The position numbers were made by a program, and so were the translations under genes. A stretch of 13,593 nucleotides of DNA from Basidiobolus heterosporus B8920 (lineage: Eukaryota > Basidiobolomycota > Basidiobolomycetes > Basidiobolales > Basidiobolaceae), in assembly GCA_000697455.1 (NCBI GenBank), contig JNET01034026.1, forward strand, positions 1-13,593, read 5' to 3'. Below the pieces are notes generated by a model. The model saw only the letters and a program-made list of their open reading frames with translations, was not told the DNA's origin and did no database searches. Shown here piece after piece: positions 1-6,137 of the stretch; position 1 is the first letter of the stretch; every line of letters begins with the position of its first letter.

Positions 1-174
1 GAGTATTCCCAGCCACAAAATTCACCCTCCAGTTCAGTGCACTCGACGCCTTACTCCAACTATCTACCTTCTGGCCTAGGTGCTGAGGTTGATGGAACTA
101 TTCAACAGTCAGCCAGGCTACACACGGGCTCATATTTTTCTTTACATGCAGCTGATTCCACACACCAACTTTAA
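1..174 (+). CDS. 3' end of an unidentified Ser/Pro/Gln-rich protein (partial)
   Basis: Frame 1 is open from the window edge for 57 codons and ends at TAA 172-174. The other two forward frames hit stops by about position 84, and the opposite strand is broken by stops in all frames. The residues are rich in Ser, Pro, Gln, Tyr and His (for example SPSSSVHSTPYSNY), typical of the disordered tail of a fungal regulatory protein such as a transcription factor or RNA-binding protein. No domain is visible and no family is recognised. The upstream part lies outside the window, so a final exon is likely but not proven. The gene converges on the MOCS2A gene, leaving a 238-bp gap. The assignment rests only on an open frame and composition. 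Confidence 0.5.
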   Translation, partial: EYSQPQNSPSSSVHSTPYSNYLPSGLGAEVDGTIQQSARLHTGSYFSLHAADSTHQL

Positions 175-192
175 TAGCATCAGGGTAAGTTC

Positions 193-210
193 ATTTGTGT
201 ACACACAAAT
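193..210. repeat. Short perfect inverted repeat in the convergent 3' region
   Basis: ATTTGTGT (193-200) and ACACAAAT (203-210) are exact reverse complements separated by AC. The repeat lies 19 bp after the stop of the leftmost gene, between two convergent genes. It could form a small hairpin in either transcript or be a protein-binding palindrome; no function is shown. The rest of 175-412 holds no gene that I can support. Confidence 0.5.
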
Positions 211-289
211 CATAAATACTCTTGGGTAGGGACTAGAAAGAAGAAAGAGGACGAATGCTTGTTACACAGCAAAGCCCAATGTTCGCTTG

Positions 290-295
290 TTTATT
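290..295 (-). terminator. Poly(A) signal AATAAA for MOCS2A
   Basis: TTTATT on the + strand reads AATAAA on the - strand, 118 nt beyond the MOCS2A stop codon. It is the only canonical hexamer I noticed in this gap. If used, the MOCS2A 3' UTR would contain the whole candidate alternative intron (427-340). Confidence 0.5.
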
Positions 296-412
296 TGATA
301 CCAAGAACACTGCTCAATTTACATCGTAGGCTTCATAAACTGCAATGACCGGGATATGGGCGGACATATTAACTATTTGCTCACACGTGCGAGATCTCTT
401 CAACCTACGTAA

Positions 413-735
413 TCAACCACCACTTACAGGTGGGATGACGGCAACCTCGTCACCGTTCTTTAAGGTTGCTTGGGAATCCCGTTCCACGTATTCCATGTTC
501 ACGGCAAGCATGGTGTTACTAGAGAATAGCTTGTCCATGTCTGGATATTTCTCAGTCAACCAAGCAATCAAAGAAGAAACGGTTGGGCTTGGTAGTTCAC
601 TCAAAGTTAGAGTTTCCTCTTGAGTCTTGGCAGCATCCTGAGCACTGGCAAAGTAAAGTAGCTTTATTTTCTGGAAACCAAGGATTAATACATAACTACT
701 ACGAGAGAAACCACCGGTTTTCCTACCTCAGACAT
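413..735 (-). CDS. MOCS2A: Molybdopterin synthase small subunit (MOCS2A / MoaD family)
   Basis: Small ubiquitin-fold sulfur carrier. Its C-terminal glycine carries a thiocarboxylate that donates sulfur to precursor Z (cPMP) in molybdopterin synthase, together with the large subunit MOCS2B, which is not seen in this window. Two exons: 735-727 (ATG TCT GAG) and 670-413, with a 56-nt GT-AG intron 726-671. The spliced protein is 88 residues, the same length as human MOCS2A. It opens MSEKIKLLYFASAQDA, matching the beta-strand start of MoaD proteins (VLYFAxAR), has the TVSSLIAWL helix near residues 33-41, and ends in the family hallmark PPVSGG then TGA. Splicing is needed because the ATG frame meets a stop inside the intron and exon 2 has no early in-frame Met. 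Oddity: the codons for Val-Ser in PPVSGG read GTAAGT, a perfect splice donor. The gene is divergent from CWF19L1. The identity is firm; the 9-nt first coding exon is inferred. Confidence 0.9.
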
Positions 736-1075
736 ATTCTTTGGTGTTCCCCTTAAACGGATAACTACGACACAAGTGAGCTTTATGTATTGTATTTGTT
801 TGGTTCCGAGTGGCGGTAAAAAAAAGGGCCACTCAGTAAAGTAACGAGATTACCCATATTGATCACTCACGGTTCACACATGGTGATTATTTACATGGTA
901 CATTGGTTGATTGATTACCCTGAAGCTGATGAGATGAGCTAAGATCATGAGGAGGTTCTAGAATAGTTGAATCCGATTCACCTGAACGTCATCTTGAATC
1001 ACTTCATTTCTAACTGGCAAAGTGAAAATAGTGCATTGCTAAGCAATTTCGTTACCCTGACTCTGTCTAGTTAAT
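736..1075. promoter_or_regulatory. Shared promoter region of MOCS2A and CWF19L1
   Basis: These 340 bp separate two divergent start codons, so they should hold both promoters. No coding frame resembling a protein is seen. An inverted repeat, GAGTGGC (808-814) and GCCACTC (828-834), flanks a 13-nt A-rich centre about 75 bp upstream of the MOCS2A ATG. No clear TATA box could be assigned to either direction. Confidence 0.6.
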
Positions 1076-3445
1076 ATGAGTTCGGCCCCGTTGAAAACGT
1101 CGGTTTGTCTTTAATAAGTATCCGCTCAGTTCCTTTTAACACGACTGTCTCTAAATCGACTCCCTTAGAATTGTAGTCGGCTCGGTACATGGGAAGATCA
1201 GACAATTGTTTAGTAAGATCGAGTTGATAAATAAGAAGAATGGACCGTTCGATGTTTTGTTGTGTGCCGGGGATTTCTTTGGAAGCGAACAGGAAGATCT
1301 AGATGACTTGATTCAGAATAAGATTACTGGTAAGATCTGGGACTTTAGAGTTTGGAGGCTTATCGTCCTCGAGGAGTATTCTAAAGTGTGGATTCTTTTT
1401 TCCCCCAGTGCCAGTGACCACCTACTTTATCTGTTGCTCAAACATTATTCCAGAGATAGTTCAAAATAAGATAGATCAAAATCATGGCGAAGTTTGTTCT
1501 AACTTGTTTTATCTTGGTGAGTAACTCTGCTGAAATTTGAAAATCGACTTTTACTGAGTTTAATTTCCACTACGTATTATGTTTAGGAAAAACCGGGATC
1601 TTAAAGACCTCCCAGGGACTGAGCATTGCGTACCTTAGTGGTTTACCCGCACAACCGTTGACCGAAGCGGATCAAATGGTAAGTATCCCGTTTTACGGAG
1701 TATATTTAAGAGCCAGCATTAAATTCAACTCGAAGGACGACATATCGGTACCATCAAATCAATACAATGATGATGATGTTGACAAGCTCATAAAAGCAAC
1801 CCAACAAGGTGGTTTCGATGGAGTGGATATTCTGTTGACTTATGAATGGCCAGAGGATTTGTTACAATATTCTAGCTTAACCCCAAGTCAAGACATCTCA
1901 TCTGGATCTTCCAATATCGCTAAGGTTGCATCTGCCCTCAAACCTAGATACCATTTTGCCACTCAGGAAAAGATCTTTTTTGAGAGAGAGCCATACAAGA
2001 ACGAAATTCACGCCAAGGACAACTCTGTTGCACAGCGAGCCACTCGTTTTATTGGACTGGGTGAGATGGGGAACACTTTGAAAACTCGGGTAAGTTGTCT
2101 TAAAAGTACCTGTCACCTCTTCAAGGTTTGCTCATTTGGCATTTCTAGTGGTTCTATGCGATGAATATCGTACCCACTGTCAATCTTACGTTCGATGTAT
2201 TATCTACAATTCCACCCAACTCTACCGACTGCCCTTTTTCGAGATATGTTGGGCAGGGAAAAAAGAGAAGCCACGCCAACATGAATCAGGTAAGATAGCC
2301 CGTGGTTTTCTATGTATCCTTGGGTGCTGACCTTGTGCGTCTAGTCAGGTAACTATTTCTGGGAAAGTGGTAATGAACCTGGCAACAAGCAAGCCCGCAC
2401 ACTTCCCCCTGATTATATATGCAACAAATGCAAGCAGCCAGGCCACCATATTCGTGACTGTCCATCTCATGTCGAACATAGCTCACACGGTCCCCCGGAT
2501 GATTATGTCTGTAAGATCTGCCAAGTCCCTGGGCATTGGATTCGTGACTGTCCAAAGAAGGCAGAGGAGGAGAGCGGAAGAAGAGGCGGTGAGAAAGGTA
2601 GCATGGATACGGCTCTCTCCTTACCGATTAGGCACTAACTGTGTTTATCATCGACTAGATCCCTGCTGGTTCTGCTTATCCAATCCAAAAATTGCCAAGC
2701 ATTTGATTGTTAGCATTGGATCAGAGCTTTATGTGACCTTAGCCAAAGGTGGACTAATCGACTCGAATGACGAAAACAACGGTGGCATCCCTGGTGGTGG
2801 TCATGCTTTGTTAATTCCTATTGGGCATTACACCTCTTTCAACCGGATCAACCCAGAGTCCTACGATGGTATCATGTCCGAACTTGAGAAATACAAGAAG
2901 GCTCTCAAAGACCTCTACGCGAGGTACGATTGTGAAATGGTCGCGTTTGAAATCTCCAGAGAAGGCCGCTTTAACCATGCCCACGTTCAGGTAGTTTGAT
3001 TGTTGAATGGCCTAGGTTTCGAATACAGACTAAGCCTCATGGCATCCTTAGGTTGTTCCCATCCCCAGACATCTAGTAGATAAAGTCGAGAATGCTTTTA
3101 TTCAAGAGGCAGATAGCATGGGCATGATGCTTAGCGAGCATGTTCCGGTAAGTCCTCTATCCTGTGTGCAAATCAACACTTTACCTTGTTTAATCTGGCG
3201 TTTGTGTCTAGGACTACCCAAATGCCCAATACTTTAAGGTAGAGCTTCCAGATGGCAGAGTACTGGCCCATGAAATCCCACCCAAGGCCAGATTCAATCT
3301 GCAATTTGGACGCATAGTGCTCTCTAAATTACTGGGTTTCCCAGAGCGTGAAGATTGGAAAGCCTGTGCGAAAGACGAGGAACAAGAGAAGGAAGATGCC
3401 CAAGAATTCAAGGATGCTTTCAAAGAATTTGATTTTACTTTGTAG
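1076..3445 (+). CDS. CWF19L1: CWF19-like protein 1 / Drn1 homologue with two CCHC zinc knuckles
   Basis: Drn1/CWF19L1 proteins associate with the lariat debranching enzyme Dbr1 and late spliceosomes in the nucleus and aid intron turnover. I infer ten exons: 1076-1098, 1169-1329, 1409-1516, 1587-1678, 1736-2089, 2149-2289, 2345-2588, 2659-2990, 3052-3147, 3212-3445, giving 594 residues (human CWF19L1 is about 538). Residues 9-290 form the Dbr1-like N-terminal domain (GSVHGK 12-17, GDFFG 42-46, GVDILLT, LKPRYHFA, ATRFIGL). Two zinc knuckles follow: C319-C322-H327-C332 and C349-C352-H357-C362. The HIT-like CwfJ C-terminal 1 domain starts at DPCWFC (375-380) and contains HAHVQ (481-485). The C-terminal 2 domain ends in EFDFTL. 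All junctions keep phase, but the first donor (GTCGGT) is weak. Intron 7 has a second in-phase donor 9 nt downstream that would add three residues. Intron 4 (57 nt) has no in-frame stop. The family is certain; a few boundaries are not. Confidence 0.92.
2420..2551 (+). other. Tandem CCHC zinc-knuckle coding segment inside CWF19L1
   Basis: Two copies of CX2CX4HX4C, coded by 2420-2461 and 2510-2551, lie exactly 30 codons apart. Their cores are CNKCKQPGHHIRDC and CKICQVPGHWIRDC, each preceded by PP(D)DY and followed by Pro, so they look like an internal duplication. Zinc knuckles of this type usually bind single-stranded RNA. They sit in the linker between the Dbr1-like and CwfJ domains. Confidence 0.9.
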
Positions 3446-3628
3446 GCAAAGGTCACGGATCGCTGTTTCTTCTCAACACTTACATTCGTTCCCCGTTAGC
3501 TTGTATAGTTAGACAAATATCGAAGTAGAGTCTATACATAAATATCCAAAGGTTCCGTTAGAATAGTTCAATGTGATTCTAAACAATGGTTACTAGATAT
3601 TTATGATAAATTTCAAACCAATCTCAGT

Positions 3629-3634
3629 AATAAA
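3629..3634 (+). terminator. Poly(A) signal AATAAA for CWF19L1
   Basis: A canonical AATAAA lies 183 nt after the CWF19L1 stop and 121 nt before the next ATG, on the coding strand. The rest of the gap 3446-3755 holds no gene, only the repeat and half-site listed separately. Confidence 0.5.
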
Positions 3635-3672
3635 CATCATCAAAATAGGTTGTATAACTACCCTCAAAATAT

Positions 3673-3699
3673 TCGGGATTTTCGGGATTTTCGGGATTT
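3673..3699. repeat. Three perfect tandem copies of a 9-bp unit
   Basis: TCGGGATTT occurs three times without interruption, ending 56 bp upstream of the UCS chaperone start codon. The position close to the start suggests a promoter-proximal factor-binding array or part of the 5' UTR. Replication slippage alone could also produce it. Confidence 0.75.
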
Positions 3700-3700
3700 T

Positions 3701-3707
3701 CACGTCA
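3701..3707. promoter_or_regulatory. Possible CRE/ATF half-site (CACGTCA)
   Basis: CACGTCA immediately follows the 9-bp tandem repeat. Read on the other strand it is TGACGTG, the half-site bound by ATF/CREB-type bZIP factors, which in fungi often control stress responses. A single short match can arise by chance; it is listed for its position 49 bp before the ATG. Confidence 0.3.
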
Positions 3708-3755
3708 TCTCAGCCAAGTTAGTTTTGGGTGTTTCCTGGAGAATTGCTGCACACA

Positions 3756-5654
3756 ATGGATAGTCCCTCACCTTTAAGCAACAAGTTGGAAGAGCTTTCA
3801 CTGAGCGAAAAGACTGGCGATGAAAAGCGAGTCACTCAACTTAAGACGTTATTACAGAACTTACAGACACTGGAGACAGCCAAGGAAGTAGTTGATTCCA
3901 GCGAATTTCCAGATGTCCTTATCTCAACTGTTGACGATACAACTGTAACCGAGAAGGCGCTTTCTCTTATGATATTGACCAAAGTCTATGAACTACACTC
4001 AGAGAAGGAACAGATCCAAAAGAAAGTGAAAACCCTTTTAGATGGCTGGTTAGATTCAACCAAATCCGCAGAGAAAATCAAAGCCTACCGCTTATTGGCG
4101 GTTGCTTTTCAGGTCGGCCCGGAATTGGGTGGTTTCTTGTTCAACAGAGAAGGATTCCTATCGGAAATCATGGACTTGAGTGAATTTGATACGGAGCCAG
4201 TTCAAGAATCTTTAGTTGAGATGCTTTCATACGCCTGTACAGACAAAACCTCTCGGAGTAATATCGCAATCCACTGTGGGGGATTTTTGAAGCAACTTTT
4301 AATCTCTGGTGTTAGTCAAAAACTAAAGTCCTATAGTGCGGTGGTCTTGTCGAAACTTTTGTTTGTTGATAAAGATTTGGCTTCTACTCTGCTCAAGGAT
4401 AGTAGACTTTTGAGACTTTTCATCACTATTGTTCTTGATCCAGAAATGGAGATCATTTTAAAAATCAATGCGATTGAGGGGCTTTCTTACTTGACCTTGC
4501 AGAAAGCCAAATACAAGCAGGAAATCGCCGAGAATTCCGACCTACTAAAAGCATTCGGAGCCATGGCAAAGCAAGAGGCTAATACGACCGTACAGTATGG
4601 TGTTGCGGTAATCCTTACTAACCTCACGAATTATAAGCCTCGACTTTCTGAGGAGCAAAAGCAGATGATGAAGCTCAAACACCTGGCCAAGGAAGCTGAA
4701 AAGCAAGAGCCTGAGCCTGAAAACGAAGATGCCTTTGTAGAAAAGAGAATTCGACAAGTCGTCCAGTCTGGTGGTATATCAACATTAGTAACAATCGCGA
4801 AGAACTCCAGCCCGAATATTCACCAGTTGGTAGCTCAAGTGTTTCTGAACATCGCAACAAACCCAGAAAATAGAGGGCTTATCGTACAAGGGGGCGGTGT
4901 AAAGGTGCTGATATCCATTGGCAATTCCAAGGAGAAGCAAGCGAGTACACTTGCGTCTCAAGCGCTGGCAAAGATCGCCATTACCATGGACCCAACAGTG
5001 GCGTTTCGAGACAACCAGATTTATGACCTTGTTCGCTTGTTTATCAATCTGTGCAAAGGAGAGAGCCAGCTCAGTCAATTTGAATCGCTTCTGGCTCTTA
5101 CAAACATCACGAGCATTAGTGAACAAGTCCGTGAAAGAGTGGTCAAAGCTAACGGGGTGGAAGAATTCGAGAACCTCATGTTTTCTGACCATGAGATGGT
5201 TCGTAGAGCAGCCACCGAAACCATGTGCAACATGATGATGTGTCAACCAGTGTACGAAGCCTATTGCTCTGATGCCAATGCAAACAAGAGAAAGATCCTG
5301 CTAGCTCTCTCTGATGTAGAAGATTTCCCTACAAGACGAGCTGCCAGTGGTGCCATAGCTATTCTATCGAATGCAGAGGATGTATGTCGTTGGTTAGTCA
5401 ATGATCCCCGCACATTTGAGATCCTATCAGACCTAATTAAACCCGGTGAATCCCCGGAGCTTCAACATCGTGGAGTCGAGTGCCTCAAGAACATCGCTAA
5501 AACCGACAAGCCATCGGCAGAGAAGCTCGCCGGCTCAAAGACAGGTATTGTAGATGGACTGAAAGTCTTGATCAAATCCTCTAAAGTACAAGCTATTGTA
5601 ATGTCTGCTGTAGAAACCCTAAAAGCCATCGCCACCTATGGCCTTTCAGTGTAG
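3756..5654 (+). CDS. UNC45: UCS-domain myosin chaperone (UNC-45 / She4 / Cro1 / Rng3 family)
   Basis: UCS proteins bind the motor domain of myosins and, with Hsp90/Hsp70, fold and protect them. In fungi this supports endocytosis, polarity and cytokinesis. This is a single exon of 632 residues. I start at ATG 3756 (context ACAATGG); the frame is open a little further upstream but has no earlier ATG there. The protein is alpha-helical and ARM-repeat-like throughout. UNC-45 signatures include YGVAVILTNLTN from residue 281, VEKRIRQVVQSGG, a GGG segment (IVQGGGVKVL), DHEMVRRAATETMCN around 478-492, ELQHRG 568-573, and the ending ATYGLSV, close to the C-terminus of animal UNC-45. No TPR domain precedes it, as in fungal members, which run somewhat longer (about 700-790 residues). 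It lies between two spliced genes on the same strand yet has no intron. The family call is firm; the symbol is by homology. Confidence 0.9.
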   Translation: MDSPSPLSNKLEELSLSEKTGDEKRVTQLKTLLQNLQTLETAKEVVDSSEFPDVLISTVDDTTVTEKALSLMILTKVYELHSEKEQIQKKVKTLLDGWLDSTKSAEKIKAYRLLAVAFQVGPELGGFLFNREGFLSEIMDLSEFDTEPVQESLVEMLSYACTDKTSRSNIAIHCGGFLKQLLISGVSQKLKSYSAVVLSKLLFVDKDLASTLLKDSRLLRLFITIVLDPEMEIILKINAIEGLSYLTLQKAKYKQEIAENSDLLKAFGAMAKQEANTTVQYGVAVILTNLTNYKPRLSEEQKQMMKLKHLAKEAEKQEPEPENEDAFVEKRIRQVVQSGGISTLVTIAKNSSPNIHQLVAQVFLNIATNPENRGLIVQGGGVKVLISIGNSKEKQASTLASQALAKIAITMDPTVAFRDNQIYDLVRLFINLCKGESQLSQFESLLALTNITSISEQVRERVVKANGVEEFENLMFSDHEMVRRAATETMCNMMMCQPVYEAYCSDANANKRKILLALSDVEDFPTRRAASGAIAILSNAEDVCRWLVNDPRTFEILSDLIKPGESPELQHRGVECLKNIAKTDKPSAEKLAGSKTGIVDGLKVLIKSSKVQAIVMSAVETLKAIATYGLSV

Positions 5655-5678
5655 AAATTCTAACTCGAATCTATTCTT

Positions 5679-5684
5679 AATAAA
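5679..5684 (+). terminator. Poly(A) signal AATAAA for the UCS chaperone gene
   Basis: AATAAA lies 25 nt after the stop codon, implying a very short 3' UTR. Another AATAAA-containing stretch (TTCAATAAATACC, near 5883-5895) lies about 200 nt further on and could serve as an alternative. Confidence 0.5.
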
Positions 5685-5971
5685 TCCTATAGCCTTAATC
5701 CCGCGAAACGTTCGTCTGCTTATCATTGTTATTATTCTTTAGAATGCGTATCTGCTTATAATTAAACATGATTCATATCATGCACGCGTAATTCTGAACA
5801 GCCACTTAACAGTATCTAAATTGTATGATGTAATCGAGCATTTATCCAAATTTGTATAATTTAGCAAGGTAAAAAAATCGATTCAATAAATACCGATATC
5901 CAAGAAAGTCAGGAATAAAAAGATTTTATTATAAGAGATTTTGAAGGGCCAACCCTTATCCCCTTTTTTTG

Positions 5972-5983
5972 GAAATCGATTTC
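5972..5983. repeat. Perfect 12-bp palindrome GAAATCGATTTC
   Basis: GAAATCGATTTC is its own reverse complement. A related AATCGATT lies about 95 bp upstream in the same gap. Symmetric sites like this can bind dimeric factors, but nothing here shows a role. Confidence 0.35.
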
Positions 5984-6137
5984 TTTGCTGGTGACATAAA
6001 TTCGTGATACATTCGTAAATAATGAAATTTTCGTCGCTTCTTTCCAATACTTAGTAGTCCTTTTTTTACGTGGAGCTTAATAGATTGGAAAGTTAAATAC
6101 TCCCCTTTAATCTAATACAGCCGCGAGACTTCATAAA

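Larger units (their letters stand above)
5655..6137. promoter_or_regulatory. Intergenic region and BRR2 promoter
   Basis: This 483-bp AT-rich stretch separates the UCS chaperone from BRR2, both on the + strand. It carries T-runs, two CCCCTTT motifs (near 5960 and 6103) that resemble the core of a fungal stress element (CCCCT), and a 12-bp palindrome described separately. I see no coding frame, tRNA or other RNA gene. The BRR2 ATG has a good context (CATAAAATGG). Confidence 0.45.

Noticed and set aside
182-190. Splice donor-like AGG|GTAAGT just after the first stop codon
   Set aside because: It lies beyond the in-frame TAA at 172-174, so it could only be a 3' UTR intron. No matching coding continuation was found downstream.
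345-623. A 92-codon + strand open frame opposite MOCS2A
   Set aside because: It overlaps the MOCS2A second exon, whose protein is clearly recognisable on the other strand; its own product matches nothing.
2420-2551. CCHC zinc knuckles as a remnant of a retroelement gag gene
   Set aside because: The knuckles are in phase with CWF19L1 exons on both sides, use ordinary splice sites, and are followed directly by the CwfJ domain. No other retroelement parts or flanking repeats are present.
3729-3755. Upstream extension of the UCS chaperone by nine codons
   Set aside because: The frame is open but begins at a GTG. Nuclear eukaryotic translation normally uses ATG, and ATG 3756 has a good context.
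4785-5246. A 153-codon open frame on the - strand within the UCS chaperone gene
   Set aside because: It is antisense to conserved UCS sequence, Cys/His content is scattered with no domain pattern, and no promoter or splice logic supports it.
5655-6137. Possible tRNA or small RNA gene in the gap before BRR2
   Set aside because: No cloverleaf arms, B-box (GGTTCRANYCC-like) or other RNA gene signature could be found by eye.
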